A stretch of 24,396 nt of DNA from an uncultured Clostridia bacterium (GCA_947427325.1 CANEHP010000009.1:1-24396), one strand, 5' to 3'; numbered from the stretch's first letter, positions 1 to 8,136 are shown. Notes: generated by a model not told the origin, from the sequence alone. Numbers and translations: made by a program.

Positions 1-3
1 AGT

Positions 4-47
4 ACATTGTTCTGCGAGGTTATCCTCGCACGGTAAAATGTTTTTTT
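4..47 (+). terminator. Possible intrinsic terminator of an upstream plus-strand gene
   Basis: TGCGAGG (13-19) and CCTCGCA (24-30) form a 7-bp stem with a 4-nt loop. An outer ACATT/AATGT pair (4-8, 37-41) leads straight into a run of seven T (41-47). The gene it would serve lies outside the window, so this rests on structure alone. Confidence 0.5.
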
Positions 48-85
48 ACAGCCCCCTTGTTTTTTAAACGCTTTCCCATTGCATT

Positions 86-128
86 AAAAAAGCTTCTTCC
101 TGCCATAAAAACAGGGAGAAGCCTTTTT
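86..128 (-). terminator. Intrinsic terminator after the G5/3D protein gene
   Basis: An 11-bp stem (92-102 with 112-122, one G-T pair) is flanked by A-runs on one side and T-runs on the other, so it can stop transcription in both directions. It lies about 40 nt beyond the stop codon at 167. Between them (131-162) sits an AACGTT-rich stretch that resembles part of the hairpin array near 21971. Confidence 0.75.
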
Positions 129-166
129 AAATGTTCAAAGAACGTTGTTTTAGAACGTTTTAAGTT

Positions 167-1441
167 TTAATTACCCCAGCTCAGCACATAAATATTTACC
201 TGCTTTGCGCCGTAGTTCACGGAGGTCATATAATAATCCTCGCTGTTGCCCATATAAAGGTCAACCAAAACGCCGTGAGCCGTTAAATTTCCCGTATCCG
301 CCGCAACTGCATAGCCGTAAACATAGCTGCCGTCGGTACTTGTGATATACAGCTCCGAGCCGTAGGGAATAATTGCGGGATCAACTGCCACCGTGCCTAT
401 TTCAAGCCTCCTGCCGCTGGCTGTGCCGCTGCCTGAGGGGGCGGTGTAGGCGCAGGATTTTCCCGTAAGAACAGCTTCATAATTAACAGGCAGACCGTTT
501 TCAAGCACAAGCTTTTCGCTGTCCCTTTTGCTGTAAGGCACGCGAAGGGCAGAACCTTTGCTGATTATTTCGGGAACAGGCTCTTTGGTGATCTCGGAGC
601 TTACGGCGGTTTCGCTTACCCTTTTGCCGTCAACATATTTTACAAGACTTGTATTTGTACGTGTTCCGTTTTCGCCCTTTTGAGTTACCTCCGAGCTATA
701 CATAGAAACCAAATTGCTGGTCTGAGTTACCGTATTATAGGGTACAACCTCATAGCTTTCCGCCTTTTCATATCTTATTCTTGTAACGGTAACCGTTTCG
801 CCCTCGTAAAGAACCTTGTCAAAATCGCAGTCTATGCAGTCGTCCTGTTCAAGAACGATTCCCGCCTTGTCAAGCAGCTCCTGCGCCGTTTGATTAAGCA
901 CGGAGTATTCCTCTGTGCGTCCGTCTGCGGTAAGGTAAACGGGATAACCTCTTTCAATAACCACCTGACCGGTTATTTCCGAACAAAGTGTTGTTTCCGC
1001 AGGCTGAACCACATCCTCCTCTTCCAGGGTTATGTCCGCTCTTTCGAGAATATCCGATACCTTTTCATCATAAGCGCATTCCACAAGAGTGATGGTTTCG
1101 TCTGCCTTAACGGGAATGTTAAGAGAGCGGTGGATAACGATAACCGCCTCGCCGTCCTTAACGCCGTTAAAATCCACACGGTCATATTCGCCCAATGTGA
1201 TATTTTGTTCGGCTAAAATGTCCTCCAGGCTGTCGTACATGGTAAAAGCACGGATAACCTTGCCGCCGTCGTAAATGCGGGCTTCGTTTCTGAAATACAG
1301 CGCACCCGTCATAAGGAACATTACGCTGACGGAAGCAAGACCGAGAAACAGACCGAATAAGGTATGATTTTTAAGAATATTTTTCTTTGATTCAATTTTT
1401 TTGATTACATTCAGGACTTTTGTTTGAAATTTTACTTTCAT
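167..1441 (-). CDS. Membrane-anchored G5/3D-domain cell-wall protein (YabE/Rpf-like)
   Basis: Likely acts on or binds peptidoglycan outside the cell. The start chosen is the ATG at 1441, preceded by GGGAGGA at good spacing; an upstream ATG at 1489 lacks a ribosome site. The 424-residue protein has one N-terminal membrane helix (about residues 27-50), then repeated ubiquitin-like segments of the DUF348 type (about 60-200), a G5-like stretch (about 215-295), and a C-terminal 3D domain. The 3D domain shows its three aspartate motifs: AVDPAIIPYG, AADTG and VDLYM. These resemble the MltA/endolytic transglycosylase fold of YabE, YocH and Rpf-type proteins. The gene is monocistronic, with a consensus promoter at 1609-1637, WalR-like sites at 1682-1709 and a terminator at 86-128. 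The domain call is firm; the exact enzymatic activity is inferred. Confidence 0.88.
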   Translation of the reverse strand: MKVKFQTKVLNVIKKIESKKNILKNHTLFGLFLGLASVSVMFLMTGALYFRNEARIYDGGKVIRAFTMYDSLEDILAEQNITLGEYDRVDFNGVKDGEAVIVIHRSLNIPVKADETITLVECAYDEKVSDILERADITLEEEDVVQPAETTLCSEITGQVVIERGYPVYLTADGRTEEYSVLNQTAQELLDKAGIVLEQDDCIDCDFDKVLYEGETVTVTRIRYEKAESYEVVPYNTVTQTSNLVSMYSSEVTQKGENGTRTNTSLVKYVDGKRVSETAVSSEITKEPVPEIISKGSALRVPYSKRDSEKLVLENGLPVNYEAVLTGKSCAYTAPSGSGTASGRRLEIGTVAVDPAIIPYGSELYITSTDGSYVYGYAVAADTGNLTAHGVLVDLYMGNSEDYYMTSVNYGAKQVNIYVLSWGN

Positions 1442-1461
1442 AAATCCTCCCTCAGTTCTCT

Positions 1462-1570
1462 TTTTTAAAATACATTTTTTAAAATACATTTCGCAAACGG
1501 CAGCTGCATTTGTATCGCCGCATCAAACCGAAATGTAATAATAAAATGTAATACAGTAATGTAATACAGG
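1462..1570 (-). repeat. Short direct repeats in the 5' leader of the 3D-protein gene
   Basis: Two repeat types lie between the predicted transcription start (about 1602) and the start codon. TTTTTTAAAATACAT occurs twice in tandem just upstream of the ribosome site (about 1461-1489). TGTAAT occurs three times at an exact 13-bp period (1534, 1547, 1560). The function is unknown. The 13-bp period differs from the 11-bp period of the WalR-like sites further upstream. Confidence 0.55.
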
Positions 1571-1608
1571 CACTGCAAAACACACAGTACCGTTATTGCA
1601 TTGTTTGA

Positions 1609-1637
1609 AGTATACCCTGTTTTTTAGGAATTGTCAA
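1609..1637 (-). promoter_or_regulatory. Sigma-70-type promoter for the G5/3D gene
   Basis: Read on the minus strand, TTGACA (1632-1637) and TATACT (1609-1614) are separated by exactly 17 bp. Transcription would start near 1602, giving a leader of about 160 nt. Confidence 0.8.
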
Positions 1638-1681
1638 ATAAAATCAACCCTCTAAATTGTATAAAATAAACAAAAATTTTC

Positions 1682-1709
1682 TGTTACCATTTTGTTACCG
1701 TTTTGTAAC
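1682..1709. promoter_or_regulatory. Triple WalR (YycF)-type box upstream of the 3D gene
   Basis: Three half-sites, TGTTAC (1682), TGTTAC (1693) and TGTAAC (1704), are spaced by exactly 5 nt, i.e. an 11-bp period on one face of the helix. This fits the known WalR consensus TGTWAH-N5-TGTWAH that governs autolysin and 3D-protein genes such as yocH in Bacillus. The sites are about 80-107 bp upstream of the predicted start of transcription. The link to a cell-wall gene fits; binding is inferred. Confidence 0.6.
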
Positions 1710-1763
1710 CTTTTAAAAATCAGTCAAATTTTTGCGTTTTTTTGAAAAGCGGGCAGAATTATT

Positions 1764-1840
1764 CGGCGATTTCAACGAAAACCCTTACGCCTTAGACCGA
1801 TGTGCATTTTGCACAGAGTTTTCGTATATCGGCGATTGTT
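1764..1840. other. Unassigned intergenic segment with dyad and direct repeat
   Basis: The 605-bp gap 1442-2046 has no gene. Besides the promoter elements, this part has a direct repeat CGGCGATT (1764-1771, 1830-1837) flanking an inverted repeat CGAAAAC/GTTTTCG (1776-1782, 1818-1824). Inside that is a small hairpin, TGTGCATTTTGCACA (1801-1815). I recognise no RNA family. The stretch 1841-1949 shows nothing beyond AT-rich sequence. Confidence 0.35.
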
Positions 1841-1949
1841 TTACCGCAATTTTAACAATGTTAAATTTTTCTTTTTTAATCGGGAATACAGGCCTTTAAT
1901 AAGCTTTACATTAAGTTTTATATAATAAAAAACCGAATAAAATACAATT

Positions 1950-1985
1950 ATGCACCGCTGTTTGTTTAACAGAGGTGCATTTTTT
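1950..1985. terminator. Hairpin downstream of the ABC-F gene, possible terminator
   Basis: TGCACC-x-CTGTT (1951-1962) pairs with AACAG-x-GGTGCA (1968-1979) around a 5-nt loop, followed by six T on the plus strand. On the minus strand, the direction of the ABC-F gene, the downstream sequence is T/A-rich but not a clean T-run. Termination in that direction is only plausible. Confidence 0.45.
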
Positions 1986-2032
1986 GGCAGTTTGCAGTTG
2001 GCAGTTGGCAGTTGGCAGTTGGCGGTTGACAG
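1984..2032. repeat. Seven-unit heptamer tandem repeat (TTGGCAG)n
   Basis: Seven consecutive 7-bp units: TTGGCAG, TTTGCAG, three more TTGGCAG, TTGGCGG and TTGACAG. The last unit runs into a dyad TTGACAGTT/AACTGTCAA (2026-2034, 2042-2050) that overlaps the stop codon of the ABC-F gene (2047-2049). Heptamer arrays of this kind are copy-number variable in other bacteria; no function is evident. Confidence 0.85.
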
Positions 2033-2046
2033 TTAACCGTAAACTG

Positions 2047-4017
2047 TCAATTTTTGACCGCCTCGTCTCTTTCTCCCACCGCCTTTTCCCATTCCTCCAT
2101 AAGTCTTTCCTGCTCTGCTTCAAGCTCCGAAAGACGGCTTGTATCCTCCATAACCTGCTGATAATCAGTACCGCCCTCGGACAAGCGATCGTTGATTTCC
2201 TTTGCTTCCTTTTCAGCCGCTTCGATTTCGTCCTCTAAACGCTTTACCCTTGTGTTAAGCCTTCTGAGACGGCTTTGCCGCTCCTTTTGCAGCTTGTAGC
2301 TGTTTGCCTTTTCGGCCTTTGAAGACCCTTCCCCGGTATCGCCGTCCCTCCCGATACTTAACGGAGCTGTGCTTTTGTTCGGACCTTCCCGTTGGTTCAG
2401 ACCCTCCCGTTGATTCAGACTTTCCCGCCAATCGTCGTAGTTTCCCGAAAAGGTTTCCATATTATCCCTGTGCAGAAACAAAAGCTTGGTGGCAAGGGCG
2501 TTTATCATTGCTCTGTCATGGGAGATGATCAGCATAGTGCCCTTGTAGTCGGAAAGCGCTTCAATAAGCCCCTCCCTTGCGTCTAAATCAAGGTGGTTTG
2601 TAGGCTCGTCAAGAAGCAGAAGATTAGGTCCTTCAAGCATTATTTTAAGCAGAATGACCTTCGCCGCCTCGCCGCCCGAAAGGGTGTTTACAGGCTTTTG
2701 CAGCTGATCTCCGTACAGCCTAAACATTGCAAGCGCCGACTGTATCTGCGTTCTGTTAAGCCTTGGGAAATCGTCCCATACAAAATCTATTGCAGTTTTA
2801 CCGCTGGTAAGCCTTAGCTCCTGCAACTGCTCAAAATACCCTGTTTTAAGCCAATCGGCAATATATACGCTGCCCCCTCCCTTTATCTGTCCCAAAATCA
2901 TCTTCATAAGAGTGGATTTGCCGCAGCCGTTAGCGCCCAGCAAAAATACCCTTTCCCCGTACTTAATTTCAAAAGAGACATTGCTGAAAAGTTCCCTGCC
3001 GCCAATGCTCAGGGACAAGCCCTTTACCGTCATAACGTCCGTTCCGTGGGCGGTTGTGCAGGGAATCTGAAACCGTATCTTTTTTCTGGGCAGGGGAGGC
3101 GGCACAAGCTCCTTTTTTATGCGTTCTATCTGCTTTTCCTTGGAGCGTATGGTGATGTAATTATGCTCCCGGTTAAACCGCTTTTGCTGTTCGATAATGC
3201 CCTCTATTCTGCGGATTTCCTCGGTCATTTCAAGGTATTTTTTGGTAAGGTAAGCGACCCTTTCATCATACTGCCTTAAATATTCCGTGTAGTTTCCCTT
3301 GTAAGTGTCAAGAGTGCCGTTATCAAGGGCAAAGGTTTTGTTTGTGACCTTATCTAAAAAATACTTGTCATGGGATATAACAATATATGCTCCCCTGAAA
3401 TCCGAAAGAAAGCCTTCAAGCCATTCGCTTGCTTCAATGTCAAGGTGGTTGGTGGGTTCGTCCAATAAAAGCAGCCTTGAACCCGATAAAAGCAGTTTTA
3501 TCAGCTGTAATTTTGAACGCTCGCCGCCGCTTAACACCTTAACGGGCTTTGTAAGGGAATCCTTTGAAAAGCCCATGCCTATAAGCATACTTTCGGTTCT
3601 TGCCCTGAAGGTAAGCCCGCCCTCCGCCTGAAATTTTTCCGTAAGGCGCATTTGCCTTTCAAGAAGCTCCCCGTCGGTTTCCCCTTTATCTATGCTGTTG
3701 TGGAGCTGCTCCAGCTCCTGCTCCATAAGCATAAGGGGTTTAAATACGGAAAGTGCCTCTTGGTAAACGCTTATGTCGTTACCGCGCACTATATGCTGCT
3801 CCATAAAACCCACGCTTAATCCCGACTGCTTAACTATATTCCCTGTGCAGTCCTCTAAATCCGCTCCGGAAAGCAAACGGAAAAGGGTGGTTTTTCCCGC
3901 TCCGTTTATTCCCGCCAAGCCTATTTTATCGTTTTCGTCTACGGCAAAATTTACGTTTGAGAAAAGCACTCTTTCCCCAAAGCTTACCGATATGTCATTT
4001 CCTTGTAATATTATCAT
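2047..4017 (-). CDS. ABC-F family ATPase (ribosome-associated)
   Basis: Soluble twin-ATPase of the ABC-F class. Family members act on the ribosomal E site in translation or antibiotic protection; there is no transmembrane domain. The first nucleotide-binding domain has Walker A GINGAGKTT (36-44), signature LSGGE (162) and LLLLDEPTNHLD (182). The second has GANGCGKST (361), LSGGE (447) and a second DEPTNHLD (about 470). The interdomain linker (about 240-310) is charged and helical, as expected for the P-site tRNA interaction arm. The C-terminus (575-650) is a Lys/Glu/Arg-rich coiled coil as in Uup/YdiF-type members. A Gln/Asn-rich insert at about 533-548 is encoded by an 18-bp tandem repeat. 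At 656 aa it is full length. The ATG at 4017 has only a weak GGTGA ribosome site. Whether it is a housekeeping factor or confers drug resistance cannot be told from sequence. Confidence 0.93.
   Translation of the reverse strand: MIILQGNDISVSFGERVLFSNVNFAVDENDKIGLAGINGAGKTTLFRLLSGADLEDCTGNIVKQSGLSVGFMEQHIVRGNDISVYQEALSVFKPLMLMEQELEQLHNSIDKGETDGELLERQMRLTEKFQAEGGLTFRARTESMLIGMGFSKDSLTKPVKVLSGGERSKLQLIKLLLSGSRLLLLDEPTNHLDIEASEWLEGFLSDFRGAYIVISHDKYFLDKVTNKTFALDNGTLDTYKGNYTEYLRQYDERVAYLTKKYLEMTEEIRRIEGIIEQQKRFNREHNYITIRSKEKQIERIKKELVPPPLPRKKIRFQIPCTTAHGTDVMTVKGLSLSIGGRELFSNVSFEIKYGERVFLLGANGCGKSTLMKMILGQIKGGGSVYIADWLKTGYFEQLQELRLTSGKTAIDFVWDDFPRLNRTQIQSALAMFRLYGDQLQKPVNTLSGGEAAKVILLKIMLEGPNLLLLDEPTNHLDLDAREGLIEALSDYKGTMLIISHDRAMINALATKLLFLHRDNMETFSGNYDDWRESLNQREGLNQREGPNKSTAPLSIGRDGDTGEGSSKAEKANSYKLQKERQSRLRRLNTRVKRLEDEIEAAEKEAKEINDRLSEGGTDYQQVMEDTSRLSELEAEQERLMEEWEKAVGERDEAVKN
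2378..2431. repeat. Three 18-bp tandem units inside the ABC-F gene
   Basis: Units start at 2378, 2396 and 2414, each beginning TTCGGAC or TTCAGAC and containing TTCCCG or CTCCCG. They encode near-repeats of six residues (QREGLN, QREGPN) in the linker before the C-terminal coiled coil. The length is a multiple of three, so copy changes would keep the frame. Confidence 0.8.
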
Positions 4018-4067
4018 TTTTCACCCGATAAAAGTTGTTAATGTTTTAAAAGGTTTCCCTATATTAT

Positions 4068-4100
4068 TTCTTAATCAAATTGCAGACAAATTTGCGAAAA
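4068..4100. repeat. Relative of the left end of the dispersed repeat at 18453
   Basis: TTCTTAATC followed by ATTGCAG and CAAATTTGCG matches the left end of the element at 18453-18485, with about four differences in 33 bases, all G/A. It lies in the short gap between the lipoprotein and ABC-F genes. No matching right end was seen nearby, so it is a partial or diverged copy. Confidence 0.6.
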
Positions 4101-4116
4101 GTCCTTGTAATACCAA

Positions 4117-4145
4117 AACTGCCCTGCGGCTTGGGCAAGGCAGTT
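4117..4145 (-). terminator. Hairpin after the PrsA-like lipoprotein gene
   Basis: AACTGCC (4117-4123) pairs with GGCAGTT (4139-4145), 12 nt past the stop codon. On the minus strand it is followed by only a short TTTTGG tract, so it is a weak intrinsic terminator candidate at the end of the pheST-lipoprotein operon. Confidence 0.5.
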
Positions 4146-4157
4146 AGTTATTCATTT

Positions 4158-5672
4158 TTAGTTCAATCCTCCGCCAAGCATTGAAGAGTAATAATACATC
4201 AGGTATTGGATCTGAGAAATTGCATTTAGTCCGTTGGAAGCGTTTGCTGCCTGCTGTTTGCAGTAATCGGGGGCGCTCTTGTTTTCCGCTACGGCGTAAT
4301 CGGAATATTTCTTTTCAAAAACAGCGTCCATTTCATCGGCCTTTAAGCCCTGCAAAGCATTGCTGTCATACTTTTTGACATAGTCCTGATCGCTCTTTAA
4401 AATATCAAGCTTTTGAACAACATAGTAAGCGGTATCCTCTTCAATAACCTTAGCCTCGCCCGCTTTCATCTCAAACAGAGTCTTGACAAATTTTTCGGAA
4501 GGAGAAGTGCTGTCCTTGCCTATTATTCTGTCATAGTCGCTGTCCTTTACCTCTTCGGTGGTTGTGCCGCCTGTTTCGGCAGCCGAGGTTACCGCAGCGG
4601 TGCCGTCCGTGTTATCGGATGCAGTCTCGGCAGGCTCCGTGGTTTTCTCCGCAGCCGAGGTTACCTCTTCGGGCTCTGTTTCTTCAGCGGTTGCAGTGGT
4701 TACGGCCTCCTCGGGTTCTGTTTCCGGTTCTGTTTCGGGGGATGCCGGAGTGGTGGCGTCCTCGGGCGGAGCTGCCTCCCTGCCCTGCTGATCGCCGGTT
4801 GCAGCGTCCGAAACGGTAGTTTCTGCGGCGGCAGTGTTGTCTGCGGGGGTTGTTGCCGAGTCGGAAGCGGAGGACGCCTGCGCCTTGCTGTATTCTACGT
4901 ATTCATCATATACATCCTTGTAGCTCTCGCCCTTATTCAGCTTTTCCGCATATTCTTCAGCCGTTTTCATTATAAGCGCAAGCTCTGTTTTAGACTCTAT
5001 AACATTTCCCTTGCTGTCTTTAATGGAAATGGGGAAATAACGGCTTAAGGCATAGTTATCCTCTAACCATTTTTCCTTTTCAGCCTTGGAAACCTCTTCA
5101 ATGCCGCCCTCGCCGTAATAGTAGTTAAATATCTTTGAGGACTTTAGGCTTGCGGAAATGTACAGCTTAAGCGAAGCCTTGGAGACGCCGATAGATTCGT
5201 AATAATTGCCCAATGTGGAAAAGCCCTTAAGATAAGTCATACTGTTTAACGCAACTTCGGGAATTTCATAATCCCACTGGCTGTTTACCGAATCGTTAAT
5301 ACTGTCCTTATCGTCTTTTTCAAGGGCTATGTTAAGCTCGTCAAAAAGCCTGTTTACCGCCACATACTGTTTGCAGTTATTAAGAGCCTCCTGCTCGACA
5401 TAATCCATAAAATCCATATCGGAAACCTTTTGAGCCGTCCAGTCGAAGCCTTCCTCCGTGGTTTTTAGATCGGGCTGCTCCTCTGTCAGCTTCTGCTGTG
5501 CCAGCTGATAAGCGTAGCCGCTGTAAAGAATGTATAAGCCTGCGGGAATTTTTTCGCCGTCGATCTCCATAGCATAGCTTACCTGAGAAGAACAGCCGCC
5601 AAGTCCCATAACTGTGGTTACTGCCAGAGCAACGGCGGTAACAGCCGACATAATTCTCTTTTTAATAGACAT
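4158..5672 (-). CDS. PrsA/SurA-like foldase lipoprotein with long Thr/Glu linker
   Basis: Probable exported chaperone or peptidyl-prolyl isomerase-type foldase anchored to the membrane by lipid. The signal peptide ends in lipobox LGGC with Cys27 as the lipidation site. Residues 30-260 are helical and resemble the N-terminal chaperone region of SurA/PrsA proteins. Residues about 262-376 are a low-complexity linker of Thr, Ala, Glu, Pro and Ser. Residues about 377-425 (from DYDRIIG to the YYVVQKLDIL segment) resemble only the last part of a parvulin (PpiC) domain, followed by a helical tail. The linker sits where most of the parvulin domain would be, so catalysis is doubtful. The gene starts 49 nt after pheT ends and probably shares its transcript. 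The ribosome site AAAGGGA is moderate. Family assignment is by general resemblance. Confidence 0.7.
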   Translation of the reverse strand: MSIKKRIMSAVTAVALAVTTVMGLGGCSSQVSYAMEIDGEKIPAGLYILYSGYAYQLAQQKLTEEQPDLKTTEEGFDWTAQKVSDMDFMDYVEQEALNNCKQYVAVNRLFDELNIALEKDDKDSINDSVNSQWDYEIPEVALNSMTYLKGFSTLGNYYESIGVSKASLKLYISASLKSSKIFNYYYGEGGIEEVSKAEKEKWLEDNYALSRYFPISIKDSKGNVIESKTELALIMKTAEEYAEKLNKGESYKDVYDEYVEYSKAQASSASDSATTPADNTAAAETTVSDAATGDQQGREAAPPEDATTPASPETEPETEPEEAVTTATAEETEPEEVTSAAEKTTEPAETASDNTDGTAAVTSAAETGGTTTEEVKDSDYDRIIGKDSTSPSEKFVKTLFEMKAGEAKVIEEDTAYYVVQKLDILKSDQDYVKKYDSNALQGLKADEMDAVFEKKYSDYAVAENKSAPDYCKQQAANASNGLNAISQIQYLMYYYSSMLGGGLN

Positions 5673-5721
5673 AATGTTCCCTTTCTTTTATTCGGAAAAT
5701 ATTTTTAAAGCAAAACAATAA

Positions 5722-8136
5722 TCAGGATCTTAAAGTAATGTTTTTCTCCGCCAAGGCGCCGATAACCTTATTCATGATCTTATCCAGCTCTTCATCGGTC
5801 AGAGTGGAATCCGATTTTCTGAAGGTAAGCTTGTAGGACAGGCTCTTTTTGCCCTCGGGTATCTGTTCTCCCGTGTAAATATCAAAGAACTGCAAGGACT
5901 CCAGATGCTTTGCCTTTCCCGAAATAAGCTCGGCGATTTCTCCGTTGGAAACCTCTCCGTCGCATACGACGCTTATATCTCTTACCGAAGCGGGGAATTT
6001 GGGCAGCGCCGTGTATCTTGTATCCTCTGCGGCCGATTCAAGCATTTCATCGAGCTTTAGAACAAGCATATATATTCTTGTCTTATCTATGCCGTAGTTT
6101 TCGGCCACAATGGGGTGAATTTCACCGCAAACGCCCAAAACCTTGCCCTCGCTGTCGGTTATTTCCGCACATCTTCCCGTGTGGAAGGTTTTATTTGAGC
6201 GAAGTGCGGTAAATCTTGCCTTAATGCCGCATTTTTCCGTTATCTCCTCGGCAATGCCCTTAATGTCGAAAAAGTCCTCGCCCTCGCCGTAAACGGTGCA
6301 GATAAGCTGATCCTTTTCAACGGGAAGCACATTAACGTCCCCTGCGGGAAGGTAAACCCTTCCTATCTCGAAAAATCTTCCCGACAGGTTTCTCGCATTG
6401 ATATTCCTTGCGGTAAGCTCCATCATGGAGGGAATAAGAGAGGTGCGCATTACGCCGGTATCCTCGCCCAAGGGATTGACGATTTTAACGCTTTCCCTGT
6501 CGCTTTCCCGTATGCGGCACTTTTCGTAGCCCTTGGGAGAGATAAAGCTGAAGGTCATAGTTTCGCAGCAGCCCTGTGACAGCATAATTCCGAGAAGCTT
6601 TCTTTGGAATAGCTCCATGGGGGTCTGCACGCTGTGAGAGGAAAGACGGGGAACTGTGGTTTCAATATTGTTGTAGCCGTAGATTCTCGCCACTTCCTCC
6701 GCTAAATCGCAGGGGCGCTCAATATCTATTCTTACCGCAGGAGGAGCGACCTCCTTGGTTTCCTCGTTTACGGTAAAGTCAAGCCGTCTTAGTATGTCAA
6801 ACTGCTCCTTTTCGGGAATATTCGCTCCCAAATACCTGTTTACCCAATCTGCGTCAAGCTTTAAGCTGAAGGGCTTTGCGGGAGAGGGATACACGTCGAT
6901 AACGGTGTTTGCCACCTGACCGCAGTCCAGCTCTTCAATAAGCTCCAAAGCTCTGTAAAGGGCGTTTTTGGCGTTTTCGGGGTCTAATCTTTTTTCAAAG
7001 CGAGAGCTTGACTCGGTTCTTACTCCTGCCTTTCTTGCGGTGCGGCGCACGTTTACGCCGTCAAAGCAGGCGGCTTCAAAGATAACCTCTCGGGTATCGT
7101 TCCGAATACCGCTGTGTTCGCCTCCCATAATTCCCGCCAATGCCATAGGCTCTTTTTCGTTGCAGATAACAAGCATATCGGGCGTAAGCTTAAGCTCGGG
7201 GGTGCTTTCGTCCAAAAGCTTTAAAACCTCGCCCTCTTTTGCATTTCTTACGACTATCTTATTGCCCTCCACGTATCTTGCGTCAAAGGCGTGCATGGGG
7301 TGACCGTATTCGAGCATAACAAAGTTTGTGATATCCACAAGATTGTTAATGGCACGGACTCCGCAGGCGCGAAGCCTTTCCGCCATCCAGCGTGGGGAAG
7401 GTCCTATTTTAATGTTCTTTACCTTTGCCGCCATATATCGGGAGCAAAGCTGTGTGTTTTCAATGGTTACGGACAGTTCCCCGTTAATGTCGCAGTCTAT
7501 GCCCTTGAACTTGGGGGGCTTTAAATTCATGGGCAGCTGAAAGGTTGCATGAGCTTCTCTTGCAAGTCCTATTACGGAAAGACAGTCGGGGCGGTTGTTG
7601 GTGATCTCAAACTCAACGCAGATATCGTCAATGCCCACCGCCTTGCAGATATCCTCTCCTATAGCGAACTTGTCAAAGTCGGGGTCGTCGTTAAGGATAA
7701 GTATTCCGTCGGGTGAGGCGTAGGGGAAATCGCTGTTGTCAAGTCCCAGCTCGTCAAAGCTGCACATCATGCCCTCGCTTTCCACGCCTCTGAGCTTACC
7801 CTTTTTGATTTTGGCAACGGTGTTGTTGTGACGGTCGATACAAACGCCTCCGTCCAGAACCACAGGTACCACCGCTCCCGTATATAAATTCTGAGCGGCG
7901 GTAACTATCTGAACAGGCTTGTCCCTGCCAACATCAAGCTGACAGATCCACAGTTTTTCGCTGTCCTGATGCTTTTCGATGGACAAAACCTTTCCCACGA
8001 CTATATTTTTCAGCGGCTCGGAAAGACTGCGGTAGGTTTCCACCTTTGAACCGCTCATGGTCATTCCCGCCACGAAGTCTTTTATGGGCATATCGGCTTT
8101 TACGTAGTCGTTAAGCCATTTCATTGATAAATCCAA
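5722..8136 (-). CDS. pheT: Phenylalanine-tRNA ligase beta subunit
   Basis: Second subunit of the (alpha-beta)2 enzyme that charges tRNA-Phe in the cytosol. At 804 aa it has the standard length and order: N-terminal tRNA-binding OB fold (about 40-150, with DVGRDKPVQIVTAA), B3/B4 editing domain (about 200-380, with the GIMGGEHSG segment), B5 domain (about 400-475), catalytic-like core, and a C-terminal anticodon-binding FDX-ACB domain (about 705-804). The start is read as TTG at 8136 because AGGAGG lies 8 nt upstream; an ATG four codons further in is the alternative. It follows pheS by 48 nt and is followed by the lipoprotein gene. No T-box leader was seen. Confidence 0.97.
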   Translation of the reverse strand: MDLSMKWLNDYVKADMPIKDFVAGMTMSGSKVETYRSLSEPLKNIVVGKVLSIEKHQDSEKLWICQLDVGRDKPVQIVTAAQNLYTGAVVPVVLDGGVCIDRHNNTVAKIKKGKLRGVESEGMMCSFDELGLDNSDFPYASPDGILILNDDPDFDKFAIGEDICKAVGIDDICVEFEITNNRPDCLSVIGLAREAHATFQLPMNLKPPKFKGIDCDINGELSVTIENTQLCSRYMAAKVKNIKIGPSPRWMAERLRACGVRAINNLVDITNFVMLEYGHPMHAFDARYVEGNKIVVRNAKEGEVLKLLDESTPELKLTPDMLVICNEKEPMALAGIMGGEHSGIRNDTREVIFEAACFDGVNVRRTARKAGVRTESSSRFEKRLDPENAKNALYRALELIEELDCGQVANTVIDVYPSPAKPFSLKLDADWVNRYLGANIPEKEQFDILRRLDFTVNEETKEVAPPAVRIDIERPCDLAEEVARIYGYNNIETTVPRLSSHSVQTPMELFQRKLLGIMLSQGCCETMTFSFISPKGYEKCRIRESDRESVKIVNPLGEDTGVMRTSLIPSMMELTARNINARNLSGRFFEIGRVYLPAGDVNVLPVEKDQLICTVYGEGEDFFDIKGIAEEITEKCGIKARFTALRSNKTFHTGRCAEITDSEGKVLGVCGEIHPIVAENYGIDKTRIYMLVLKLDEMLESAAEDTRYTALPKFPASVRDISVVCDGEVSNGEIAELISGKAKHLESLQFFDIYTGEQIPEGKKSLSYKLTFRKSDSTLTDEELDKIMNKVIGALAEKNITLRS

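Noticed and set aside
1984..2032. CRISPR-like array
   Set aside because: The units are contiguous 7-mers with no spacers; it is a simple tandem repeat.
4558..4819. Ser/Val/Ala-rich plus-strand frames
   Set aside because: They are antisense shadows of the low-complexity linker in the lipoprotein gene.
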